Below are positions 11,758-21,728 of a stretch of DNA of 64,000 nucleotides, one piece after another. Position 1 is the first letter of the stretch, and every line of letters starts with the position of its first letter. Where the stretch lies: the NCBI GenBank assembly GCA_963728295.1, contig CAVSKB010000007.1, positions 1 to 64,000 on the forward strand, read 5' to 3'. The stretch is from DATJKD01 sp963728295 (GTDB taxonomy: Bacteria > Pseudomonadota > Gammaproteobacteria > Steroidobacterales > Steroidobacteraceae). Below the pieces are notes generated by a model that ran no database searches, was not told the origin of the DNA, and saw nothing but the letters and a program-made list of their open reading frames with translations. Position numbers and translations under genes: made by a program.

Positions 11758-12910
11758 CGGACACGACGCTGCCGGTGGCGACGATCACAGGGCCGACCAG
11801 TGCGGCGACCTTTGCGACGGCGGACGACGCCGCTGACCTTGAGCGGGACGGCGTCTGACAACGTCGGCGTCACGCAGGTCACCTGGGCGAACGACCGGGG
11901 CGGCAGTCGGGACGGCGACCGGGACGACGAGCTGGTCGGTGAGCGGGATCGCGCTGCTCGAGCGGCGCGAACGTGCTGACGGTGACGGCGCGCGATGCGG
12001 CGGGCAACACCAGCACCGATACGCTGACGGTGACCTATACGCCGGCGGACACGACGCTGCCGGTGGCGACGATCACGGGCCCGACCAGTGCGGCGACCTT
12101 TGCGACGGCGACGACGCCGCTGACCTTGAGCGGGACGGCGTCTGACAACGTGGGTGTCACGCAGGTCACCTGGGCGAACGACCGGGCGTGGCAGCGGGAC
12201 GGCGACGGGGACGACGAGCTGGTCGGTGAGCGGGATCGCGCTGTCGAGCGGCGCGAACGTGTTGACGGTGACGGCGCGCGATGCGGCAGGTAACACCAGC
12301 ACGGACACGCTGACGGTGACCTACACGCCGCCGCCGGACACGACGCTGCCGGTGGCGACGATCACAGGGCCGACGAGTGCGGCGACCTTTGCGACGGCGG
12401 CGACGCCGCTGACCTTGAGCGGCACGGCGTCTGACAACGTGGGTGTCACGCAGGTCACCTGGGCGAACGACCGGGGCGGCAGCGGGACGGCGACGGGGAC
12501 GACGAGCTGGTCGGTGAGCGGGATCGCGCTCTCGAGCGGCGCGAACGTGTTGACGGTGACGGCGCGCGATGCGGCGGGGAACACCGGCACCGATACGCTG
12601 ACGGTGACCTACACGCCGCCGGCGGATACCACGCTGCCGGTGGTGACGATCACGGGGCCGACCAGCGCGGCGACCTTTGCGACGGGGACGACGCCGCTGA
12701 CATTGAGCGGGACGGCCTCTGACAACGTGGGCGTCACGCAGGTCACCTGGGCGAACGACCGGGGTGGCAGCGGGACGGCGACGGGGACGACGAGCTGGTC
12801 GGTGAGCGGGATCGTGCTCTCCAGTGGCGCGAACGTGCTGACGGTGACGGCGCGCGATGCGGCCGGTAACACCGGCACCGATACGCTGACGGTGACCTAT
12901 ACGCCGCCGG
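11758..12910 (+). repeat. Ig-like repeat array B (4 units)
   Basis: Four further copies of the ~288-bp Ig-like unit. The first two contain several single-base insertions (near 11822, 11910, 11955 and 12185) relative to the other copies, while the last two are intact. With the flanking LamG copies this forms a duplicated Ig-LamG block with an offset of about 1.79 kb. Confidence 0.85.
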
Positions 12911-12913
12911 CGC

Positions 12914-13530
12914 CGGGCGGGGGCCTGGTGGCGGCCTATGCCTTCAACGAGGCGACGGGGACGAGTGCCGGGGACGCCTCGGGCAATGCCAATACCGGCA
13001 CCTTGACCAACGGCCCGGTGTGGGCAGTGGGCAAGAACGGCGGTGCGCTGCAGTTCGACGGCACCAACGACCGGGTGCGGGTCAACGACGCGGACGTGCT
13101 CGACCTGTCGACGGCGGCGACCTTCGAGGCGTGGGTGTACCCGACGGTGGCCCCCGCCGATTGGCGGACGATCCTGCAGAAGGAGGCCGATGCTTACTTC
13201 CTGGCGGCCTCGACCACCGACAACATGCCGGCGAGTGGCGGGACGTTCAACGGGGTGTGCTGCACCAATGTATCGTCGACCACGCCGTTGCCGGTCAACA
13301 CCTGGACGCACCTGGCGGCGACGTACAACGGCACGCAGCTGGCCTTCTATGTCAATGGCGTGCAGGTCCGCACCCAGGCGCGCACCGGGACCTACGAGCA
13401 GAACGCCAATCCGCTGTGGATCGGTGGCAACGCCCTGTACGGAGAGCACTTCCAGGGTCGCATCGATGACCTGCGCATCTACAACCGTGCGCTGACCCTC
13501 ACCGAAATCCAGACCGACATGAATACGCCG
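12914..13530 (+). repeat. LamG domain-coding repeat, copy 2
   Basis: In-frame copy of the LamG module at 11121-11745, differing by only a few bases (for example an Asn-to-Asp change in the VRVND segment). It ends in ALTLTEIQTDMNTPV and leads into a He_PIG domain. Confidence 0.87.
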
Positions 13531-16219
13531 GTCGCGTCGGCAGCCAACAATCCGCCGGGACTGGTCAATCCCGGTAACCAGTCAGGCATGGTGGGCGTGC
13601 CCGTGACGCTCGCATTGACTGCGACTGACCTCGACAACAATCCGTTGACGTTCAGCGCCAATAACTTGCCTGCTGGTCTGAATCTCAACAGCACTACCGG
13701 TGTCATCACGGGCGTACCGACCACCGCCGGATCGTCCGACGTGGTCATCTCAGTGTTCGATGGTCAGGCAACCACGACCGCGAACCTGACCTGGGTTATT
13801 GTCGTCGGTGCGCCGCTGGTGCTGGATCCCATGCCGCTGCAGGCGCCGAATGTGACTGGTGTCCCAGTGACCTACACGGCGTCATCGCATGATGGCGTCA
13901 ATACGCAATACAAATGGTTCTTTGGCGACGGGTCCGAATCTGCCTGGTCGAGCTCGCCGACTACAACCCATACATTTACCGGCGGTTCGTTGTTCATCCT
14001 GACTGTCATGGCCAAGGACGACCGCGGCCTCGAACAGACGCAGAACTTCAGACAACTCGTGCATCTGCCGCTAACGACACCGAAGCCTGCAATTTCCGGG
14101 CAGCTCCTGCTGCGCAACCAGCAGTTGTGGGTCGTCAACCAGGACAACGACTCGGTCAGCGTCTTTAACACAAGCACCAACCAGAAGTTGGCCGAGATCA
14201 CAGTGGGGACAGCCCCGCGCGCGCTCGCGGTGTCGCCGGCGAACGAGATCTGGGTTACCAATCGACGGACTGCCACGATCAGTGTCATCGATTCCACGAG
14301 CCTGGCCGTCACACGGGCCATCACGCTGCCGGTAGCCTCGCAGCCCTATGGCCTCGTCTTCGCGCCGAACGGCAACGCGGCATACGTCGCGCTCGAGGCT
14401 ACGGGTCGGGTGCTGAAGCTGGATCCGAGCTCAGGCGCGCAACTGGTTGCGGCCGATGTTGGACCGACCCCACGCCATATCTCGATCAATTCTGCGGGAA
14501 CGCGGCTGTACGTGTCCCGATTCATCACGCCCCGTCTGCCCGGCGAGGAGACGGACGTGGTTCGGCCAGACGAAGGTGGTGTCCAGCACGGCGGGGACGT
14601 GCTAGTCGTCGATACCACAACCATGGCTGTGCTGAGCGATGTCGTGCTTCGGCATACCGACGACCTCGACTTCGAGAATTCCGGGTCCGGTGTGCCGAAC
14701 TACCTCGGACCGGCAGTGATCTCGCCTGACGGAACGTCGGCCTGGGTGCCGTCGAAGAAAGATAATGTCAAGCGAGGCCTGCTGCGAAGTGGGCTGAATC
14801 TGAACCATCAGAACACGGTGCGCGCCATCGCGTCGCGTATTGACCTGCAGAGCAATACGGAAACCTTTGGCGCTCGAATCGATCTTGACAATTCGAGTGT
14901 CGCAAGCGCGGGCGCATTCGAGCGCTACGGCGTACTGTTGTTTGTGGCCCTCGAAACGAGCCGCGAAGTCGCCGTGATCGACGCGCACAACCACGATGAA
15001 CTGTTCCGAATCAACGTAGGTCGGGCACCGCAGGCATTGGCCGTATCGGACGACGGAACGCGGCTGTACGTCAGTAACTTCATGGATAGAACCGTCGGTG
15101 TCTACGATATTTCCAGGATCGCAACAGAAGGGTTCCTGGACGCCACCTTGCTGACGACGCTGCAGAGCGTCGGATCGGAGCGGCTGGCGGCGACAGTGCT
15201 CAATGGCAAGCGACTCTTCTACGATGCCCGCGATACGCGCCTGGCTCGTGAGGGATACATGAGTTGCGCGACCTGCCACAACGACGGTGATCAGGATGGC
15301 CGCACCTGGGACCTGACTGGTCTTGGCGAGGGTCTGCGTAATACAGCTGCACTCAATGGCAAGGGCGGGTCGCAGGGATTCCTGCACTGGAGCGCGAATT
15401 TCGACGAGGTCCAGGACTTCGAAGGACAGATTCGCGCACTCGCGGGCGGTAGCGGGCTCGTACCTGACTCGGTACTCGCGATCGGGACTCGTAGCCAGCC
15501 ATTGGGCGATCCAAAGACCGGGCTGAGTGCAGACCTGGACGCGATGGCTGCGTACCTCGCGTCCCTCAATACGTTCGCGCGCAGCCCAAATCGGAATTCG
15601 GACGGGACCTTGACGGCGCAGGGAGTGGCCGGCAGGAGTGTGTTCCAGGCCAAGAACTGTGCCCAGTGCCATGGTGGGACGGGATTTACGGACAGCGCCG
15701 CCGCCAATCTTCATGACATCGGTACTCTGAAGCCCAGCAGTGGCGGAAGACTGGGCGGCCCGCTCGTCGGCATCGACACACCAACGCTGCGCGATCTCTG
15801 GTCGGGTGCGCCGTACCTGCATGACGGATCCGCCGCGACCCTTGCGGAAGCCGTGCGCGCCCATTTGAATGTCACGGTTTCAGATGCTGAGTTGACCACG
15901 CTGGTTACCTATCTCGGCCAGATCGATGGCTTGGAACCGGCGCCGGTCAACGGCACCCCAACGGTCACCAACCCTGGCAACCAGGTCAGTGTCGTAGGTG
16001 TTCCGGTCAGTCTGCAGGTCACTGCGAATGACCCGGAAAACGTGGCACTGCAGTTCAGTGCGCCCGGATTACCCGCCGGCCTGAGTATTTCGACGACGAC
16101 CGGCTTGATCACGGGTATCCCGACAACCGCGGGTAACTTTGCAACAACGGTCATCGCCAGCGACGGCCAGTCGTCGGGCTCTGCGGCATTTGCTTGGACG
16201 GTCAACGCTCCGCCGCCAC

Positions 16220-17061
16220 CCGACACGACACTGCCGGTCGCCACGATCACGGGTCCGACCAGCGCGGCGACCTTCGCGACGGGGACGACGCCGCTGACCT
16301 TGAGCGGGACGGCCTCTGACAACGTCGGTGTCACGCAGGTCACCTGGGCGAACAATCGAGGTGGATCGGGAACCGCGACGGGGACGACGAGCTGGTCGGT
16401 GAGCGGGATCGCCCTCTCGAGCGGCACGAACGTGCTGACGGTGACGGCGCGCGATGCGGCCGGTAACACCAGCGACCGATACGCTGACGGTGACGTATAC
16501 GCCGCCGGCGGATGCCACACCGCCGGTGGTGACGATCACGGGTCCGACCAGCGCGGCGACCTTTGCGACGGGGACGACGCCGCTGACCTTGAGCGGTACG
16601 GCGTCGGACAACGTGGGTGTCACGCAGGTCACCTGGGCGAACAATCGAGGTGGATCGGGAACGGCAACCGGGACGACGAGCTGGTCGGTGAGTGGGATCG
16701 CGCTATCCAGTGGTACGAACGTATTGACGGTGACGGCGCGCGATGCGGCAGGTAACACGAGCACCGATACGCTGACGGTGACCTATACGCCGCCGGCGGA
16801 TGCCACACCGCCGGTGGTGACGATCACGGGTCCGACCAGCGCGGCGACCTTTGCGACGGGGACGACGCCGCTGACCTTGAGCGGTACGGCGTCGGACAAC
16901 GTGGGTGTCACGCAGGTCACCTGGGCGAACAATCGAGGTGGATCGGGAACGGCAACCGGGACGACGAGCTGGTCGGTGAGTGGGATCGCGCTATCCAGTG
17001 GTACGAACGTATTGACGGTGACGGCGCGCGATGCGGCAGGTAACACCAGCACTGATACGCT
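16220..17061 (+). repeat. Ig-like repeat array C (3 units)
   Basis: Three C-terminal copies of the Ig-like unit. They share variants not seen in arrays A and B (WANNRGGSG, SSGTNVLT, PPADATPPV), so they form their own subfamily. The last two are virtually identical to each other. One frame change lies near 16477. Confidence 0.85.
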
Positions 17062-17107
17062 GAGGGTCAGCGCACGGTTGTAGATGCGCAGGTCATCGAT
17101 GCGACCC
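17062..17107 (-). repeat. inverted 46-bp fragment of the LamG repeat
   Basis: This segment is an exact reverse complement of 13455-13500 (the 3' end of LamG, coding for GRIDDLRIYNRALTL). The 46-bp source begins GGGTC and ends GACCCTC, so it is bounded by a short inverted repeat. The DNA just after it (17108-17150) resumes the normal forward LamG tail (compare 11710-11752). The inversion introduces the TAG at 17081 that ends the giant gene. Confidence 0.88.
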
Positions 17108-17166
17108 CGAAATTCAGGCGGATATGAATACACCGGTCGGGCCGCCACCGTCACCCTGACGTTGCC

Positions 17167-17769
17167 ATGTTGATCCGCCCTCTTGCGTTAGCCGCAGTTG
17201 CCATTGCGACGTCCGTCTCGCATGCGGAACAGCTGGAATCCGGGCGTTTCGACTTGTCGATACCGGAACGTACGCAATTGACCGACCCTGCAACGGTTGT
17301 GCGCGATTTCAGTCTGACAGACCAGAATGGAGCAACCTTTCGTGCAGCGGATCTTCAAGGTAAGACCTCGCTCGTATTCTTTGGCTTCACGAATTGCCCG
17401 AATGTCTGCCCGCCGACGCTGCAGAGGATCAGGCAAGTGCAGAAGGAACTTGGTGTCGATCATCAGAGGGTGATTGCAGTGTTCGTCTCCGTGGACGGTG
17501 AGCGCGACACGCCGGAGGCGCTCCGGAGATTTCTTGCTGGTTTCGGGCCAGGCTTCATTGGACTGACCGGAGACCCCAAGTTGGTCGGTCAGCTTGCCGA
17601 AGACTTCTCGGCGGTATTTTTCAAGGGCATGCCGACCGATGCGGCCGGAGGCTACAACATGGAACATACGTCCCAGACATATCTCGTCGACAAGGATGGC
17701 AGGCTGCGTGCAACGTTTTTCAACGCCCCAGTGAACGACATGATTCAGGTCACGCGATCGGTGCTCTAA
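17167..17769 (+). CDS. SCO1/SenC family copper chaperone
   Basis: Periplasmic thioredoxin-fold protein of 200 residues with a signal peptide (residues 1-20). The copper ligands are present: Cys77 and Cys81 in CPNVCPP and His167 in MEHTSQ. SCO proteins deliver copper to the CuA site of cytochrome oxidase or act as thiol reductases for copper insertion. Here the gene sits directly downstream of a large copper-dependent oxidase and upstream of a metal-exporter remnant, so metallation of the neighbouring oxidase is an attractive inference. A small perfect hairpin (17772-17784) follows the stop. Confidence 0.92.
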   Translation: MLIRPLALAAVAIATSVSHAEQLESGRFDLSIPERTQLTDPATVVRDFSLTDQNGATFRAADLQGKTSLVFFGFTNCPNVCPPTLQRIRQVQKELGVDHQRVIAVFVSVDGERDTPEALRRFLAGFGPGFIGLTGDPKLVGQLAEDFSAVFFKGMPTDAAGGYNMEHTSQTYLVDKDGRLRATFFNAPVNDMIQVTRSVL

Positions 17770-17817
17770 GCTTCCGCAGCGGAACCGTCGGCCACTAAGG
17801 CACATTGTCATAATCAG

Positions 17818-18303
17818 TTGTCAGTGCCTTCGTGCTTGGTGCGCTGCCGGCAAGCCCGCGACGTGCTTCTGATTCTGTTGTCCCTGCCATTCGCGCTCGT
17901 CGGCAGCATGTGGGTCCTCTGGGCGCTTGGCTTCAACCAGAGCGTCGCCACGATCGTTGGGCTCATCGCTCTGGCCGGGCTCGCGGTTCAGACCGGCATG
18001 GTGATGTGGCTCTACCTTGACCTCGCCTGGACGAGACGGCGGGCGGCAGGGGGTGTGCAGACCCCCGGGGACCTTCGTGATGCGATACGAGAGGGTGCGT
18101 TATTGCGTCCGCGGCCGAAGATGATGACGGCATTTACCGTAATGGGCGGTCTGTTGCCAATCATGCTCGGCTCCGGCGCCGGCTCCGAGCTCCTTCGCCG
18201 CGTCGCCGCCCCGATGGTCGGCGGAATCATGAGCACGTCGCTGCTGATCCTGATAGTGCTTCCCGCTCTATACTTCCTCGCTCACGGCAGAGATACGAAC
18301 TAA
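17818..18303 (+). pseudogene. C-terminal remnant of a CusA/CzcA-type heavy-metal RND exporter
   Basis: Only the last ~155 residues of a protein that is normally ~1,040 residues long. The remnant covers transmembrane helices 9-12, with the family blocks SLPFALVGSMWVLWALGFN, ATIVGLIALAGLAVQTGMVM, RPRPKMMTAFTVMGGLLPI and LRRVAAPMVGGIMSTSLLIL. No upstream pump domain precedes it. The start shown is a TTG and probably not used. Its presence beside a SCO protein suggests a former copper or silver efflux operon that was mostly deleted. Confidence 0.85.
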
Positions 18304-18328
18304 CCATGCCGCAGCCACGGCGACTGCG

Positions 18329-19294
18329 ATGACGACCTCGACGGAGATGCCAGGTTGGCAGGGCCGTCGCTGCCTGGTGACAGGTAGTGCCGGATTCATC
18401 GGTCAAGCGTTGTGCGCGCGACTTCGTGCACTGGGTGCCGATGTCTATCCTTCGCGGCACCGGATGCTTCCGGGCACGGGCGAAGCGCGCTTGACCTGCG
18501 ACGTGTCGCTCGCATCGCAGGTCGACGAGCTCTTTGCCGCGACCAAGCCCAGCTGCGTTTTCCACCTGGCCGGCGTCGTCAACAGCGAACGGTCACTCAA
18601 CCTGGTGCGCGCCACGCTGGGCACAAACATGGTCGGCACGGTGAATGTTCTGATGGCGGCGGCCGCAGCCGGCTGCTCGAACGTGGTGGTGCTCGGGTCA
18701 CTTCAGGAACCCGACGAAGTGCATCCCGCTGTCGCCAGTTCTCCGTATGCCGCAGCGAAGTTTGGAGCCTCCGCCTATGCGCGCATGTTCGCCAAGGTCT
18801 TTGGTGTACCCGTCGCAATTGCCAGGCCATACATGGTCTACGGTCCGGGCCAGGTGGACTTTGCGAAGCTCATACCTTACGTCGCACGGCAGTTGATCAC
18901 CGGCAAAATTGCGGAGCTCACCAGCGGCCGACAAGGGTTTGACTGGGTCTATATTGACGATGCCGTCGAGGCAATCATCGCCATTGGTTCCCGGTCGGGC
19001 CTGGCAGGTCAGACGATCGACATCGGATCGGGGTATCTAACCACTGTTGCGGAAGTGGTGTCGGGCGTCGCGCACAGACTGCGTGCCACCGACAGGGTAC
19101 GTTTGGGTGCTGTGCCGGACCGAAAGCTGGAGCCAACGCGCACGGCAAACACCGAGGCGACTGCGGCCAAAATCAACTGGCGGGCCAATTTGACGATTGG
19201 GGAGGGGCTCGACCGCACCGTTCCATGGTATGAGGAGTATCTTTCAAGAGATCCGAGCGGGAATCCGCCTGCTGGTCCCCGCACGGAACTGTGA
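18329..19294 (+). CDS. NAD-dependent epimerase/dehydratase (extended SDR)
   Basis: 321-residue nucleotide-sugar short-chain dehydrogenase. The Rossmann glycine motif is TGSAGFIG near residue 18. The catalytic Tyr-Lys pair is in SPYAAAKFG, with an upstream Ser in VVLGSLQEP. Substrate-domain features include IARPYMVYGPG and FDWVYIDDAVEA. The exact sugar cannot be read from the sequence. It is translationally coupled to the next gene: the stop overlaps the GTG start by four bases. It opens the sugar-modification group that runs to 28.2 kb. Confidence 0.88.
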   Translation: MTTSTEMPGWQGRRCLVTGSAGFIGQALCARLRALGADVYPSRHRMLPGTGEARLTCDVSLASQVDELFAATKPSCVFHLAGVVNSERSLNLVRATLGTNMVGTVNVLMAAAAAGCSNVVVLGSLQEPDEVHPAVASSPYAAAKFGASAYARMFAKVFGVPVAIARPYMVYGPGQVDFAKLIPYVARQLITGKIAELTSGRQGFDWVYIDDAVEAIIAIGSRSGLAGQTIDIGSGYLTTVAEVVSGVAHRLRATDRVRLGAVPDRKLEPTRTANTEATAAKINWRANLTIGEGLDRTVPWYEEYLSRDPSGNPPAGPRTEL

Positions 19295-20238
19295 AAACGG
19301 GCGCTGATGGTGGTCCTGCCAGTGAGACAAGATTTTCCATGACGGGAGTCAGTCTTGATGCAAGAGTCTCAGATGCGGAACGCCGCAGGCGGATTTTCGG
19401 CGGCGAGCTATTCCTCTACTCGCCCAGCGAACCGTCCCTCGAACTCGTGGATTTCGCAAAGTCATTCATCCAGGAGGCGTTTGACGGGCGGGACCCGGAA
19501 CTAGCGCAATACGAGATGTCCGTCGAGGCGTTTGCGGCGTTGTTGGCCGAGCTCAAGCCGCGTTTCATTCACCACCCCGAGTGCAAGCGGCTCCTCCCGA
19601 AGATGTTGGAAAAGCTGGGCTGCGACCCTGGGGACACGTATTTCGACGTTCCCAGGCTTCGTTCATCGACCAGCGATGACTACCTGACAACCGGGATTGC
19701 GTATGCCTTTCATCCTCACCGGGACACTTGGTATTCGGCGCCGTTCTGTCAGATCAATTGGTGGATGCCAGTCTTTCCGATCACCACGGAAAATGCGATG
19801 GCCTTTCACCCTCGTTATTGGGACAAACGTGTTGCCAATTCGTCCGAGACCTACAACTACCAGGAGTGGAACCGCACAAGCCGCCAGGACGCGGCGCGGC
19901 ATATTGGCGTTGATACACGGGTCCAGCCGAAGGCGCTGGAGGAGATCGAATTACAGCCGGACATCAGGCTGCTGCCGCAGCCAGGCGGGCTGATCCTGTT
20001 CTCGGCTGCGCAACTTCATTCGTCAGTGCCGAATACCAGCGGGCGCACGCGCTACAGCATTGACTTCCGAACCGTCAACGTCCTCGATGTTCACTCCCAA
20101 TCGGGTGCGCGCAATGTCGATTCCCGCTGCACCGGCACGACGATGCAGGACTACCTGCGATGCTCCGACCTTTCCCACCTGCCTGAGGATGCCATGGCAC
20201 CCTATGATGCCGGCCCCCCGCAGGCCGTGCATTCCTGA
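19291..20238 (+). CDS. 2-oxoglutarate/Fe(II)-dependent oxygenase (phytanoyl-CoA dioxygenase-like)
   Basis: 315 residues. A non-haem iron facial triad is visible: His143 and Asp145 in HPHRD and distal His243 in AAQLHSSVP, with an Arg after it (GRTRYSIDFR) for 2-oxoglutarate binding. Aromatic residues near the metal (DTWYSAPFCQINWWMP) are consistent with a small polar substrate. Because it overlaps the SDR gene by four bases and is followed by sugar methylation genes, it may hydroxylate or oxidise a nucleotide-sugar or glycan. That role is inferred from context only. ATG at 19339 is an alternative start. Confidence 0.82.
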   Translation: MKTGADGGPASETRFSMTGVSLDARVSDAERRRRIFGGELFLYSPSEPSLELVDFAKSFIQEAFDGRDPELAQYEMSVEAFAALLAELKPRFIHHPECKRLLPKMLEKLGCDPGDTYFDVPRLRSSTSDDYLTTGIAYAFHPHRDTWYSAPFCQINWWMPVFPITTENAMAFHPRYWDKRVANSSETYNYQEWNRTSRQDAARHIGVDTRVQPKALEEIELQPDIRLLPQPGGLILFSAAQLHSSVPNTSGRTRYSIDFRTVNVLDVHSQSGARNVDSRCTGTTMQDYLRCSDLSHLPEDAMAPYDAGPPQAVHS

Positions 20239-20246
20239 CGCCGAGG

Positions 20247-21552
20247 TCAGGACACTACGGCAATCTGCGGGATCGGTACGACGAACTGCCCGCCCCACTC
20301 GCGCACATACCCGAGCGCCTGCATGATCTCGTCCTTGAGATTCCACGGCAGGATGAACACAAGGTCCGGGCGGGCCTCGCGGATCGCTTCGGGCGGCAGG
20401 ATCGGAATGTGCGTGCCGGGCGGTGAACTTGCCCTGCTTGTAGGGATTGCGATCGACGGTGAAGTCGATGAAGTCCGTGCGGATTCCGCAGTAGTTGAGC
20501 AGCGTGTTGCCCTTGCCCGGTGCGCCGTAGCCGGCGATGCGCTTTCCCTTGCGCTTCTTGCGGCGATCAGGAATTCCAGGAACTTGCGTTTCGTCTCCTT
20601 GACGCGCTCCTCGAAGCGGTCGTACGTCGCCAGCTTGTGCAGGCCGAACGCGATCTCCTTCTCGCGCAGTGCGCGCGACCGTTCGGCGAGCGTCGCGTGT
20701 CGCTCGTCGTGCTCGTGGCAGCGTAGATGCGCAGCGAGCCGCCGTGCGTCGGCAGCTCCTCGACATCGAACAGCGCGAGACCATGGTGCGCGAAAGATCT
20801 GCTCGACGACGAAGAACGAGAGGTAGCTGAAGTGCTCGTGGTAGATGGTGTCGAACTGGTTGCTGCTGCATGAGCTGCAGCAGGTGCGGAAACTCCATCG
20901 TGATGACGCCGCCGGCCTTCAGGAGGATCTTCATGCCGGCGACGAAGTCGTTGATGTCGGGAACGTGCGCCAGGACATTGTTGCCGAGCAGCAGGTCGGC
21001 GCTGCCCGTGCTTCGCGACGCAGCTCGCTGCGCGGTCGTCCGCGCCGAAGAACTGCGACACGGTGTCGGATGCCCTTTCTCGCGCGACGCTGGCGACGTT
21101 GGCGGCCGGCTCGATGCCGAGCACCGGAATGCCCGGCTGCCACGAAGTGCTGCAGCAGATAGCCGTCGTTGCTGGCGATCTCCATCACCAGGCTGCGTGG
21201 CGCCAATGCGAAGCGCGTTCCGCATCGCGTCCGTGTACCGCCGCGCGTGCTCGACCCAGCTGTCCGAGTAGGACGAGAAGTAGGCGTAGTCGCTGAAGAT
21301 CTCTGCCGGCGCGACGAACTGCTGCAGCTGCACCAGGAAGCACCGATCGCAGACGAAGGCGTGCAGCGGATAGAATGGCTCCATCTGGTTCAGCTGGCTC
21401 GGCGGATGTGCGTCTGGCACAGCGGCGACATGCCGAGATCGACGAAGGTCGCGGACTCGGTGGCGCACAGAAGTTCGAGCACAACGGCCGCTTGATCGCA
21501 GCGTACCTCGATAGGGCCATCCGTGCACCGGAAGGATGGAGGTCCGTGCCAT
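20247..21552 (-). pseudogene. SAM-dependent sugar C-methyltransferase (frameshifted)
   Basis: On the minus strand, the fragments together give the three-part architecture of sugar C-3/C-5 methyltransferases: an N-terminal zinc-binding part (MEPFYPLHAFVCDRCFLVQL), a SAM-binding Rossmann domain (EIASNDGYLLQHFVAAG, LLGNNVLAHVPDINDFVAGM) and a C-terminal domain (GKRIAGYGAPGKGNTLLNYC, YVREWGGQFVVPIPQIAVVS). The stop is at 20247. At least six frame changes are needed, each fragment keeping consensus residues. It is transcribed opposite to its neighbours, and the divergent 176-bp gap to the next gene probably holds both promoters. The exact start is uncertain. Confidence 0.8.
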
Positions 21553-21728
21553 TTGCTTGACGATAAGTGGTCCGAGTCATTGAGCGATCGACGAGGGCAC
21601 TGTTGCCATGCTGCGTTCGTGTCAGGTCGGGCAACAAGGATGGGAGCTCAGTATTCAGACAGGACGCAAGCGTCGATAGCGAGACTCGTCGTGCCTTCTC
21701 ACACCTGCACGGTATGCAGTGGAACCCA

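Larger units (their letters stand above)
8790..17083 (+). pseudogene. copper-radical oxidase / Ig / LamG / di-haem cytochrome c giant exported protein, copy 2 (frameshifted in its 5' third)
   Basis: Roughly 2,750 residues. A signal peptide (MRRILSAFMALWTGLAGANA) precedes a kelch AA5 oxidase with Cys (TDLFCSS), Tyr (ARWYSS), Tyr-His (RLYHST) and His (VTHSVN) of the copper-radical site, and an early-set domain to ~10240. Ten Ig-like repeats and two LamG domains come next, then He_PIG and PKD-like domains (13536-14075), a YVTN-type propeller (14080-15180), a di-haem cytochrome c (CxxCH at 15265-15279 and 15658-15672, then GAPYLHDGSAATL), He_PIG, and a last Ig array. About ten frame changes fall between 9285 and 12190 and one near 16480; 12200-16470 is open. 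Expected role: extracellular oxidation of an alcohol or aldehyde group, perhaps on polysaccharide, linked to haem chemistry. The stop at 17081 comes from an inverted LamG fragment. Confidence 0.72.

Noticed and set aside
8790..12200. Programmed ribosomal frameshifting as an explanation for the many frame changes
   Set aside because: There are about ten changes without slippery runs or stimulatory structures at consistent places, and the sister repeats without the indels are in frame.
10262..12910. CRISPR array suggested by regularly spaced identical sequence
   Set aside because: The repeat unit is ~288 bp, encodes a protein domain and has no unique spacers.
12166..13449. Long minus-strand open frames across the Ig/LamG repeats
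   Set aside because: They repeat with the same period as the plus-strand Ig units and have Arg-rich nonsense composition; they are antisense shadows of the repeats.
17772..17784. Perfect hairpin TTCCGC-A-GCGGAA after the SCO gene as a terminator
   Set aside because: The stem is only about five usable base pairs and no T-tract follows.
18353..18369. A further sigma-54-like sequence (GG-N10-GC with TGGCAGG)
   Set aside because: It lies inside the coding sequence of the SDR gene just after its start, and the -12 element is TCGCT instead of TTGCW.
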